DNA of 64,000 bases, taken from NCBI GenBank assembly GCA_965232255.1, contig OZ246962.1, positions 2,852,001-2,916,000 on the forward strand. The letters run 5' to 3'. The position numbers were made by a program, and so were the translations under genes. The notes under the pieces were generated by a model, which was not told where the DNA came from, did no database searches, and saw only the letters and a program-made list of their open reading frames with translations. Origin of the DNA: Endozoicomonas sp965232255. Its GTDB lineage: Bacteria; Pseudomonadota; Gammaproteobacteria; Pseudomonadales; Endozoicomonadaceae. Positions 46,575-55,228 of this stretch are shown here, piece after piece. Every line of letters begins with the position of its first letter. Positions within the stretch are counted from its first letter, which is position 1.

Positions 46575-46633
46575 ATGCACCGATGCTCAGGTTTTGTGGG
46601 TGTTTTCACTCGTGATCTGGAGTTTAGGGCGAG
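46575..46633. repeat. 59-bp direct repeat, right copy
   Basis: Second copy of the repeat at 45153-45211, in the same orientation, starting 29 bp after the stop of the orphan gene and ending 70 bp before the 3' end of lacZ. The pair brackets a 1363-bp segment (45212-46574). Confidence 0.85.
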
Positions 46634-46703
46634 CCACGCGCAAACCACCAAGCCTGCGGGCTATGGTGGTGAGCGGCGGTCAATGTGTCAGGCTCCCGGA
46701 CGA

Positions 46704-49700
46704 TCAGTGGGGCCGGATCGGTCTCAGGCGGAATGAGTAACGGTACGCCCGGGCCGGAAGCTGATAGGCTTTTGGTGGCAGTGATCCCCAGGAGTTCTGG
46801 CCGCCGGTACCCATCTGGGCCAGGTCGATATTCCAGGTGGTCAGGTGACCGGGCTGCACATCAATGCCGTGTTTGCGGGTCATGGGGGTCAGGCCAGAGG
46901 CACCCATGCCACCGTCATCGGCAATAAAGTCCAGCTCTTCGGCGGCGAACGGCCAGGCACTGGTGTTGAGGAGTTGATCTTCCGCCAGAGCTTCCAGGCC
47001 AAACCCATCCCGGTTGGTGATGCGCACCCAGCGAACATCGGTTTTATTGCCGCTCTCCTGGGGTCTGGGATAAGCATGGAACTGCTCCCGGGTTGTACCC
47101 CCATGGATCCCCGCCTTGGCGCCTTTACGGTCAGCGTAAGTTTCCACCGGACCACGGCCAAACCACTGCATATACTGGAATTCAGCGGGGAGCGTCAGCT
47201 GCGTGCCCACGCGCATCAGCATGGGCAGTTCGCTGTCGCCGGGAGTGAACAGGGTTTCAACCCGGATTTCGCCATCGGCAAAAATGGTGTAGTTGAGGGT
47301 ATATTCACTGGCCACGGTGGGCAGGGTGAAACGGGTAGCCACTTGCACTTCATGGTGTGAAGGCGCTGTCACGGTAATGGAGGACAGTTGACGTTCTTTG
47401 CTGGCATTGCGCCAGATATCCGCCCATTCAAAGGCTTTAGCGCCCAGATCGTTATCCGTCAGCCCACGCCAGAAGTTGGGCTCAATGCCGGTGCGAATCA
47501 TGGCTCGGCCCGCCACAGTAAACTCTGTCATCTGACCGGTGTGGCGATCAAAGTGCACCGCAAAGTCAGCCCCTTTTACTTCAATGGCGTCGTCTGTCTG
47601 GTGCAGTTCCAGGGTATGATGCTCATCCATTGCGGGCTGTTGGTAAGCAGGTCGTTCCGTCAGGTTGAACTGGTCCCAGGCATACTCAAAGCCGGAGCCA
47701 ACAAAGGCGTCTTCATTCTTGCTGACAGCGCTGAGGGTGATTAAATACTCCTTATCTTGTTCCAGAGTGAGGCCTGACAGGGAAACAAACAGTGGTTGGC
47801 GCTCGCCAGCAGCCACAGTGACAGTGCCCAGACTGCCTTTCGCCACTTCATGGCCATCGGCGGTGATTTGATAGCGAATGTCCAGGTGGTCAAGACCGAT
47901 AAAGTCGTAACGGTTCTCTACCTCAAACTGTCCGGCAGCGGCATCCACATCATGGAAGCGCACCGGCTGATACACTTTCTTCACTTCTGCCATATGGGGA
48001 TGAGGCGTCCGGTCCGGTGCCACCAGACCGTCATTCATAAAGTTGCCATCGGTGGGCATATCCGGATGGTAATCCTTGCCATAGCCCCAGTATTTTTGCC
48101 CCTTCTCATTGGTCAGTTGCAGGGCGTGGTCCATCCACTCCCAGATAAAGCCCCCTTGCAGACAGTGGCTGTTATCAATGATTTTCCAGTAGTCATTGAG
48201 AATGCCCACTGAGTTCCCCATGGCGTGGGCATACTCGATCATAATCATTGGGCGACCGTCGTTCTGTTGGGCAAACTCCTGCAGGCGCTCCAGGGTGGGG
48301 TACATGGGGCAGACAATGTCCGTATAGGGCGCTTCACCCGCCGGTTCGTATTGTACCGGACGACTAGCGTCTTTCTCTTTTACCCAGTTATAGAGGGTCT
48401 CAAACACACGGCCTTTCCCGGCTTCGTTACCCATGGACCAGATAATGACACAGGCGTGGTTTTTGTCCCGCTCCACCATGGCCTGCATACGGTCCAGGTG
48501 GGCCGGAATCCAGGATTCGGTATCGCCAATCTGGGTCTCTGGCTTCAGGGCCAGCGGATGGGACTCGATATTGGCTTCATCCACCACATACAAACCATGC
48601 TCATCGCACAGCTGATACCAGCGGGAGTGGCAGGGGAAGTGACTGGTGCGCACGGCGTTGATGTTGTGCTCTTTCATCAGCCGGATATCGGTGAGCATGT
48701 TCTCTTCAGTGGGTACATGGCCCAGTGTCGGGTGCAGCTCGTGGCGGTTAACCCCCTTGATCTTGATGGCTTTGCCATTCACCGTCAGTTGGCCATCAAT
48801 AATTTCGATATGGCGGAAACCGATCTTGTGGCTGGTGCTTTCTATAATCTCACCCTGCTCATTGGTGAGGGTGAGCAGCAGGGTATACAGGTTCGGTGCC
48901 TCTGCGCTCCACAGGCGAGGGTTGGCGATTTCACCGCTGAAATTCAGACGCTGCCCTGTACCTTCTGTTATGAAGGATTGTGAACAGGAGATGATGGGGT
49001 GGAACGATTGGGTGTCATCCAGCAGCTGAGCGGTTAAGGTCAGCGTGGCGGCGCTGACTTCGTAGTGTGTCAGATCCACGGTGAGGTTCATGGTACCCCT
49101 GGTGAAGGTGGCGTCCAGCTCCGGTTTGCAGTGGAAGTCGTAGATACGACTCTTGCCGGTGGAGTAGATAAATACCTCCCGTTCCAGGCCGGACATATCC
49201 AGCATGTCCTGCTTTTCCAGATAGCTCGCGTTGGACCAGCGGAAGATTTCCAGGGCGATGGTGTTTTCACCGCAGCGGACATAAGGGGTGATATTGAACT
49301 CTGCCGGGTTTTTTGCGTTCTGGCTGTAACCTATCCGCTCACCATTGATCCAGATAAAGGCGGCTGTCCGGGCGCCGGCCAGTTGCAGGAAAATTTCCCG
49401 GCCTGCCCAGCTCTCATCCAGTTGGAAGGTACGACGATAAGAACCCACCGGGTTGTAGTCCCTGGGTACTTCCGGCCATTGGGTGGTAAAGGGAAAGCGC
49501 TCATCCAGATAGATGGCTTTATCAAAACCCTGGGCTTCCCAGTTGCCCGGCACCGCAATGGTATCCCAGCCGGAGACATCAAAGTTTTCCTGGTGGAAGT
49601 TCCGGGGCCGTGACTCCGGGTTGATGGCGCAGTTGAACTGCCACAGGCCGTTCAGAGAGAGATAGTTACCCGCTTTTTCCGGCTGATTGTTAATGGCCAG

Positions 49701-49847
49701 GGATTCATGGGTAAACGGAAAGGCGTGGGGTCTGGGGGACTCTTTGTTGATGCCGTTAATGCGGTGATCTTCCATCACTGCAGGCACATGGTTGATCTCT
49801 TCGTACAGTTCAATGGCTTGTTTTGAGTCAAAAATTACAGCAGTCAT
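46704..49847 (-). CDS. lacZ: Beta-galactosidase (GH2, LacZ type)
   Basis: A 1047-residue glycosyl hydrolase family 2 enzyme. The acid/base glutamate is in IIWSMGNEAGKG, the nucleophile in PMIMIEYAHAMGNS. The N-terminal sugar-binding domain is typical (NGLWQFNCAINPES, VPGNWEAQGFDKAIYLDERFPF), and the C-terminal small-chain domain ends in WNIDLAQMGTGGQNSWG. The length and layout match E. coli LacZ. No LacI or lactose permease is next to it; an APC permease gene lies directly upstream in the same direction. It may act on other galactosides in a host. Confidence 0.95.
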   Translation of the reverse strand: MTAVIFDSKQAIELYEEINHVPAVMEDHRINGINKESPRPHAFPFTHESLAINNQPEKAGNYLSLNGLWQFNCAINPESRPRNFHQENFDVSGWDTIAVPGNWEAQGFDKAIYLDERFPFTTQWPEVPRDYNPVGSYRRTFQLDESWAGREIFLQLAGARTAAFIWINGERIGYSQNAKNPAEFNITPYVRCGENTIALEIFRWSNASYLEKQDMLDMSGLEREVFIYSTGKSRIYDFHCKPELDATFTRGTMNLTVDLTHYEVSAATLTLTAQLLDDTQSFHPIISCSQSFITEGTGQRLNFSGEIANPRLWSAEAPNLYTLLLTLTNEQGEIIESTSHKIGFRHIEIIDGQLTVNGKAIKIKGVNRHELHPTLGHVPTEENMLTDIRLMKEHNINAVRTSHFPCHSRWYQLCDEHGLYVVDEANIESHPLALKPETQIGDTESWIPAHLDRMQAMVERDKNHACVIIWSMGNEAGKGRVFETLYNWVKEKDASRPVQYEPAGEAPYTDIVCPMYPTLERLQEFAQQNDGRPMIMIEYAHAMGNSVGILNDYWKIIDNSHCLQGGFIWEWMDHALQLTNEKGQKYWGYGKDYHPDMPTDGNFMNDGLVAPDRTPHPHMAEVKKVYQPVRFHDVDAAAGQFEVENRYDFIGLDHLDIRYQITADGHEVAKGSLGTVTVAAGERQPLFVSLSGLTLEQDKEYLITLSAVSKNEDAFVGSGFEYAWDQFNLTERPAYQQPAMDEHHTLELHQTDDAIEVKGADFAVHFDRHTGQMTEFTVAGRAMIRTGIEPNFWRGLTDNDLGAKAFEWADIWRNASKERQLSSITVTAPSHHEVQVATRFTLPTVASEYTLNYTIFADGEIRVETLFTPGDSELPMLMRVGTQLTLPAEFQYMQWFGRGPVETYADRKGAKAGIHGGTTREQFHAYPRPQESGNKTDVRWVRITNRDGFGLEALAEDQLLNTSAWPFAAEELDFIADDGGMGASGLTPMTRKHGIDVQPGHLTTWNIDLAQMGTGGQNSWGSLPPKAYQLPARAYRYSFRLRPIRPH

Positions 49848-49868
49848 CTTTCTATTTCATTCCGTTAG

Positions 49869-49896
49869 GCCATCAGCCTGAATAGTGGCTGATGGC
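49869..49896 (-). terminator. Hairpin between the permease gene and lacZ
   Basis: GCCATCAGCC (49869-49878) and GGCTGATGGC (49887-49896) pair with an 8-nt loop in the 82-bp gap between the two genes. There is no T-run on the minus strand. It may attenuate or process a shared transcript. Confidence 0.5.
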
Positions 49897-49929
49897 TTCT
49901 TACTAAAAATGGGTCAAATGAACCGTGTC

Positions 49930-51354
49930 TCAGGAGTAGGCAGCCACACCACGGTCTTCGCTAGTATTGCCACGGCGCTTGAGATAACGGCTGTACCACA
50001 AGTTGGCAGCGCCCAGGAAGATCACCACGCCGGAGACGTTGTAGAGCAGAACCTGCATCAGATCGCTGCCGACCGGGAAGGTGGCGGCCAGGAAGCCGGT
50101 GATGAAAATGCCCAGCAGCATCAGGGTAATGGCAATGCCCACGGGCGCAGAGCCCATGCGGAAGTCCCGCTCAATATGGTCATGGTTCAGACGCAGCATG
50201 ATGTAAGCCGCCATAATGAAAATCGGTGGCAGCATGGCGGTAGCGGCGGTCATATTCACCGTAGTGCTCATCAGGTCCTGTGCCGTTTCACTGCCCAGGG
50301 CCGGGATAAACATCAGCGGGATCACGATAAAGAACTGAGCCCAGGCAGCACGCTCCGGTACGCCGTATTTGTTCAGTTCCGTGGTTTTGGCACCGTAAAT
50401 ACCCGCAGGGATTTCCGAGAAGTGGACTTTAACCGGCGTGGCTGACCACATCAGCAGGCTGCCAAAGACGGAGATAAACAGCACCACACCCACCACGCGG
50501 CCAACGATGGCGGTGGACAGGCCATAATGCTTGGCCAGGCCAATAAAGACTTCCGCCATGCCGCCGGTAAAGGTCAGTTCTGCCCTGGGAACGAACACGT
50601 TGATCAGCAGTGAGCTGGAGGCATAGACCAGACCGATGAAAATACCCGCCGCAATGATCATCCGGATAAAGGTTTTGGCGCCGCCTTTCACGTCGTTCAG
50701 ATAGACAGCAACACTTTCGGCTCCCCCTGCGGCCTGGAAAATCCAGCACATAATACCCAGGGTGGCCCAGTTAATGGTGGGTGTCATGGCTTCCAGCGAG
50801 ATGGGATCGGCCGGTTCCAGTCCGCCCACCAGGGCGCCACCGGCGAGGGCGATATAGAGTAGCATCAGGCCGACTACCACAGAGGCCACCACCGAAGTAA
50901 TCCGGCCCAGCCAGCTGGCGCCCCGGGTGGAGACAAAGGTGGCCATGGCAAACAGCGCCGTTGAGATAATGGCGGTGGTGAGCGGGGAAAAGACCTGCTC
51001 ATAACCCAGCATTGCGTAGGAGGCAAAAGCGATAACGTTGGGCAGCAGGGAGGTAAACCAGAACAGGTTGACAAAGAAATAGGTGAATGAGCCCAGATAG
51101 GCGGCACGCTCTCCCAGTGGTGTCTTTAACCAGTCGTACAGACCGGATTCGGAGTTTTTGTTGGCGGAGACAAACTCAGCAATGATAAAGACAAAGGGGA
51201 TAAAGTAGAAAATGGTGGCAAACAGGAAGATCGGGGCCGAACTCAGACCCAGCTCAATGTTGTTGTTGACAATATTCCGGGGGCCGAACACCGCCGAAAA
51301 TGTCAGGGCCAGCAAGGCAAATTTGCCTATGGTCCCGCGGTTGGTTTCACTCAT
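49930..51354 (-). CDS. APC-family amino acid permease
   Basis: 474 residues with about 12 hydrophobic segments, typical of the amino acid/polyamine/organocation superfamily. The start is at the ATG 51354 (MSETNRGTIGKFALLALTFSAVFGPRNIVNN). It resembles the YjeM/GadC-type antiporters. It is upstream of lacZ with 82 bp between. The coupling of an amino-acid-type transporter with a beta-galactosidase is unusual. The substrate cannot be read from sequence. Confidence 0.85.
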   Translation of the reverse strand: MSETNRGTIGKFALLALTFSAVFGPRNIVNNNIELGLSSAPIFLFATIFYFIPFVFIIAEFVSANKNSESGLYDWLKTPLGERAAYLGSFTYFFVNLFWFTSLLPNVIAFASYAMLGYEQVFSPLTTAIISTALFAMATFVSTRGASWLGRITSVVASVVVGLMLLYIALAGGALVGGLEPADPISLEAMTPTINWATLGIMCWIFQAAGGAESVAVYLNDVKGGAKTFIRMIIAAGIFIGLVYASSSLLINVFVPRAELTFTGGMAEVFIGLAKHYGLSTAIVGRVVGVVLFISVFGSLLMWSATPVKVHFSEIPAGIYGAKTTELNKYGVPERAAWAQFFIVIPLMFIPALGSETAQDLMSTTVNMTAATAMLPPIFIMAAYIMLRLNHDHIERDFRMGSAPVGIAITLMLLGIFITGFLAATFPVGSDLMQVLLYNVSGVVIFLGAANLWYSRYLKRRGNTSEDRGVAAYS

Positions 51355-51557
51355 GGTTACTCCGTCAGACAGTATTATCAGCCCGGTATCGCTGTGATAA
51401 ATGCATAAAATTTCACTTAGGGGATTCTAGAGCGGGTGTGGTGACTTTTATTTGATCAGGATCAATGCTTGTCAGATAAGGAGATTAAAAATCTTCCTTT
51501 TTTGTAAAGTAAGTGGTAGGCGTTGGTAGGCGTAGTTACGGGCATAACTAGTAGTTA

Positions 51558-52420
51558 GGGGCTGTTGACGTTTCACATTGGCAACCAAGTAAATATACAG
51601 GCCAATGCCACCACGCTAATGAAGTTCCGCTTGAGCTTGTCATAGCGGGTGGCAACTCCCCTGAAATGCTTCAGCCGCGCAAAAGCATTCTCAACCAGAT
51701 GGCGAAGCTTGTATAAGCCCCGATCAAGTTCACCATTACCTTTGCGGGAGTTTCTCCTACGTGGAATAACAGACTTTCCTCCTTGTTTCACAATTTGCTC
51801 ACGGATAGCCTCACTGTCATAGCCTTTGTCTGCAATGACAGTCTCTGCATCAGGATTCTGGGCGAGGAGCTGTGGCGCTATCGTAGAGTCATTAATTCAT
51901 TAATATTGCCACCTGTAATTTCAAAGGCGACAGGATACCCACAAGCATCAACCGACAGGTGAATTTTAGTCGTATTGCCACCTCGGCTCTTGGCAATGAC
52001 CTCATCCTCTTCAGTCGCCGCTCCGGAACTGTGCTGGTGTGCTCTCACGTAACTGCCATCGACAAAGAGCCACTCCATATCCGGTTCCTGGACAATAGCC
52101 TCAAAGATTTTGAGCCATTTTCCCTGTGCGGACCAAGCATTGAATTTCTTGAAAATGGAGTTCCACCGCCCAAATTCACGAGGTAAATCCCGCCAAGGAC
52201 ACCCAGTACGGATGCGATAAAGCATCCCTTCAATGGAAAGACGCAAATCTGGCTTGTTGTAGATATTGATTTGGCGGAGAATGCTGGCTAGCTTCAGCCA
52301 GTGTTCGTCCATGAGCATGGTTCGGGGCACTGCAAATCCGTTGTATATCTGGTGTGGTAACCGAAATACTGCGGATTTGCGGTCTCATTTCAAGATCTTT
52401 GACGAAACGTCAACACACCC
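51558..52420 (-). mobile_element. IS5-family insertion sequence (IS427-like), 863 bp
   Basis: Terminal inverted repeats are GGGGCTGTTGACGTTTC (51558-51574) and GGGTGTGTTGACGTTTC read from the other end (52420-52404), 15 of 17 matching. TA flanks both sides (51556-51557 and 52421-52422), consistent with a TA target duplication. The transposase gene is on the minus strand but broken (see pseudogene). The length fits the IS427 group of IS5. Confidence 0.85.
51573..52330 (-). pseudogene. IS5-family transposase, frameshifted
   Basis: The N-terminal part (52330 down to a stop at 51878) has the DUF4096-like start (LRLSIEGMLYRIRTGCPWRDLPREFGRW) and the first catalytic Asp (LFVDGSYVRAHQH). The rest lies in another frame from about 51897 and contains IAPQLLAQNPDAETVIADKG (second Asp) and the Glu region ENAFARLKHFRGVATRYDKL. 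Joining requires one base to be restored near 51890-51897, where a run AATTAATG may have lost an A. I see no clear slippery heptamer, so this is probably a disabling deletion rather than programmed frameshifting. Confidence 0.85.
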
Positions 52421-52868
52421 TAGTAACTAGTAGTTGAAAGCGTGCCGCAGAGAGCGTCACGCTCGCACCAACACTGCGCCCACTCCTTGTCTATTCTCAT
52501 TCTGCTGGCTTCTGGGCGCTGACATACTCCCGACATTATCTTCCTTTATCTTCCTTTCATCACGCTTCAGGGATTTGCAATTCACCTTCCCACCTTCCGT
52601 CAATGACTGCAAAAATGAGTGGCACCACAAATTCTGACGAACGACAGTTCGACAACAATAACGACGAATAGTTCATTGGAAAATGATAAAAATAAGGGAG
52701 AATTTTCAGTGGGTTATTGATAAAAAAATCTGAAATTATTCAAAACATAAAGAAATTCCAGATTATGCTTAATTAGAATATGCAACAAAAGTGAAACTCA
52801 TGAATATGACTGCGGTTTTGTAGTCATTTTTACACGGCAACGGATCGCCATGCTCCTGAGACAAAAAT
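52421..52868. other. A+T-rich intergenic region after the IS
   Basis: 448 bases without a supported gene. The first 15 bases repeat sequence found just before the IS (TAACTAGTAGTT at 52424-52435 and 51545-51556). The rest is low-complexity A+T-rich sequence leading to the next gene's promoter. Confidence 0.55.
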
Positions 52869-54578
52869 ATGGCTTGTCCGTCACCTGAGATAATAAATAG
52901 CAAAAACGTACCATGTTTTGATCTATTGCCGCGCTGGCAGTCAGTCCTGATTATCTTTTTCCTGTTTGGCCTGATCATTCATAGCCGCTATCTGGCAGCC
53001 GCACAGCAGATGCTAACGCCAGCGAAAAACAGTGCCGTTGATCTGCGAATTGACAGCAATAAACCGATTCATCTGCAAATTGATACCTCAGCACTTGATG
53101 GTTTGATATATGGCAACATACCAATAACTTTTCACAGTGCTGATGATTTGGTTTCTTTTGCTGAAAGCGATTCAACCCGCAATTTGCACTGGCATAACAA
53201 GCCGGTTTCCGTGGCAACTGATGAGGGTGTCGCCACAGCAAACAGTGATCGCTACATCAACCTGACACTCAATACCACCGAGGATATGGTGGGAAAGCAC
53301 ATAAGAGTTTATCTGGAAAAAGAGGAAAACCTTTCCAAAGTGGCTGCCGCAGGTGCTTTTGTGCCGCAAATATTACCCATTCTGGCTATGAACCGGGTGG
53401 TGTGGCAGCCCCATGGCTTCTGGCCAACGTTGCTGCGGTGGAATTATCTGCTGTTGGAGCTCGACCTGCTTCGCGTCGTTGACAATTTTCTGCACAAGCA
53501 GATTTTTGCCGAGAGCCAAACGCTGCTGGCCCAGTGCTCCAGGGACTTTGTCGCAGGATTCGTTGCCTATTCTTTGCTGGCTAATCATGGTGAGGACATC
53601 GCTGGTGATCCTGCCCGGCCGCCTGCGGCTGAGGCGAGTCGTCAACAGCTAGCCAAGAATGAAATCATCAGAAGCAGAACCGAGACATTCAGAACCTATC
53701 TCAGGGCGACGCCCCCCAATACATTGTTGAGTTGTCTTTCAAGAGTGGTGGGCGACTCCCTGAAATCCCTCCATAGCCACGGGCGCCTACCAGAAGTAGT
53801 AGGTCAGTGGCCAGTGCTTGGTGCTTTAAACGATGAAACGCTCGAAGGCGTTGCCATGCTTATGGTGGGCTACGGTTTCAATTTGTTTGGCAATGTCCCC
53901 GGCATAGTCCTTTCCCAGTTGCGGGAGGATGCGGGTTTTGCGGCCAACGATAATATCGCTGGCGACTTCAACGATGCTTTGAAAATCAGCATTCAGTACA
54001 CCATCCATAAAGGCTATATGAAATTTTTTACCGGCAGGGGTTGGGATACTACCACCGCCTATGCCCTATCGTCCGGAGCCGGTTTGCTGGAAATTGGCTA
54101 TCGATTCCATCAGGTGGTCAATATGATTCCGCCCGGGCAGGATGAGCGCTTTGATCCGCTAAACAGGGATTTACAGCACCATATTATTTCCATTGGTGAG
54201 CGGGCAGAAGCCATTGCGGCCACGGGCTATCAATTGATTCCTGCACCAAAAACCGTGCAGCAATACGCGTTGCCGGTGGCAGCGGCTACCGTATTGCCCA
54301 TATTCACCTACTATGCTCTGGATGGCATACTCAATTACTACACTACCGGTGGCCTGAACATTGCGGCACAAAAAGCTCTGACCTCAGCCAGTAATGGCCT
54401 GGTGCTTGGCGCACTGCTTTATGTCATTCTGCCCCGGGCACAGGCTTATGGTTCCTGGCTGGCCCAGATGGCGGCCGATAAAGTTGTGTCATGGACTGAG
54501 GCGCAAAATGATAGCTGGATCGGTTATTTTGCCGCTCGTGATACTCAATATCAGATTCGGGTGACTATTCTCGACTGA
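52869..54578 (+). CDS. Orphan membrane-associated protein
   Basis: A 569-residue protein. One hydrophobic helix near the N-terminus (residues 26-45, VLIIFFLFGLIIHSRYLAA) could be a signal anchor. Residues 50-160 form a beta-rich domain, the middle is helical, and further hydrophobic segments occur at about residues 465-485 (ALPVAAATVLPIFTYYALDG) and 505-525. No catalytic motif is recognised. The ATG at 52869 lacks a good ribosome site. It is flanked by IS sequence and a DUF2970 gene. The function is unknown. Confidence 0.65.
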   Translation: MACPSPEIINSKNVPCFDLLPRWQSVLIIFFLFGLIIHSRYLAAAQQMLTPAKNSAVDLRIDSNKPIHLQIDTSALDGLIYGNIPITFHSADDLVSFAESDSTRNLHWHNKPVSVATDEGVATANSDRYINLTLNTTEDMVGKHIRVYLEKEENLSKVAAAGAFVPQILPILAMNRVVWQPHGFWPTLLRWNYLLLELDLLRVVDNFLHKQIFAESQTLLAQCSRDFVAGFVAYSLLANHGEDIAGDPARPPAAEASRQQLAKNEIIRSRTETFRTYLRATPPNTLLSCLSRVVGDSLKSLHSHGRLPEVVGQWPVLGALNDETLEGVAMLMVGYGFNLFGNVPGIVLSQLREDAGFAANDNIAGDFNDALKISIQYTIHKGYMKFFTGRGWDTTTAYALSSGAGLLEIGYRFHQVVNMIPPGQDERFDPLNRDLQHHIISIGERAEAIAATGYQLIPAPKTVQQYALPVAAATVLPIFTYYALDGILNYYTTGGLNIAAQKALTSASNGLVLGALLYVILPRAQAYGSWLAQMAADKVVSWTEAQNDSWIGYFAARDTQYQIRVTILD

Positions 54579-54666
54579 TGGTGTCCGACCAGCAATGCGA
54601 TTGGCTACAAGCGTCTGTTTTTGTTAATTGTCCAGTTATTGCAGGTGTGATTACAGAGGCGAGCTA

Positions 54667-54870
54667 GTGGCAGGCAGAAAAGGAACGGGTCTGAAGTCTG
54701 TGATACTCAGTGCGCTGTCAGCCGCCTTTGGAGTACAGAAAAAATCCAGACTGGAGAAGGATTTTCAGCAAGGCAAACCAGTCCACTTCATTGTGGCCGG
54801 AATTGTTGGTACGGCACTGCTTATCATGACCCTTCTGCTGGTGGTTCACGCAGTGTTGGGGATGATTTGA
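54667..54870 (+). CDS. DUF2970 family small membrane protein
   Basis: 67 residues from the GTG at 54667, which follows GAGGCGAG. The family core LKSVILSALSAAFGVQKKSRLEKDFQQGKP is followed by a transmembrane helix (VAGIVGTALLIMTLLLVVHAVLG). DUF2970 proteins are widespread in Proteobacteria and of unknown function. A longer frame from 54628 has no ribosome site. Confidence 0.75.
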   Translation: MAGRKGTGLKSVILSALSAAFGVQKKSRLEKDFQQGKPVHFIVAGIVGTALLIMTLLLVVHAVLGMI

Positions 54871-55228
54871 GCTTTGTATGGTAATACTACTGGGAACTTA
54901 CCCAGTACACCGCGGTAATCACCACCAGGGCAATCAAGGCGACGGCAGCGATGGCATCAACGGTGCTGTCTCTCTTTATTTTCATTTTCATTTTTCCATA
55001 CCTCCATTTACCCAGACGGAAACAGTAGTTCAAGTTAATCAAACTTTACAAATCATGTCCAACCAGCAGTGGTTCGGGCAAGATCAGAGCATAATGCAGG
55101 AAATCACTACGGTGGCGATAAAGAACATTATGTTCACGGCAAAACAGTTTTTTCCCATCCACCGCACCAAAACCAAACTGTTGGTTATACTGTGACTTCC
55201 ATAAATAATCCAAGAATGAGCCTTAACA
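54871..55228. other. Intergenic region containing a small minus-strand ORF
   Basis: 358 bases between the DUF2970 gene and the antiporter. The only supported coding sequence is the 34-codon gene at 54887-54991 on the minus strand. The remainder is promoter sequence. Confidence 0.6.
54887..54991 (-). CDS. Predicted small membrane protein (34 aa)
   Basis: The protein begins MKMKIKRDSTVDAIAA and continues VALIALVVITAVYWVSSQ. It has a basic N-terminus and a single helix of about 18 hydrophobic residues. The ribosome site GGAGGT (plus-strand 55000-55005) is eight bases before the ATG, ideal spacing. It is convergent with the DUF2970 gene and divergent from the antiporter gene. Small single-helix proteins often regulate membrane complexes; no function is known for this one. 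Confidence 0.6.
   Translation of the reverse strand: MKMKIKRDSTVDAIAAVALIALVVITAVYWVSSQ

Noticed and set aside
51545..52435. 12-bp direct repeats as the target duplication of the IS
   Set aside because: IS5-family elements duplicate 2-4 or 9 bp; the TIR ends fit a TA duplication. The 12-mer more likely reflects a pre-existing tandem repeat.
54878..55195. 105-codon plus-strand frame over the small membrane gene
   Set aside because: His/Gln-rich sequence with no ribosome site; the minus-strand 34-codon gene has better signals.
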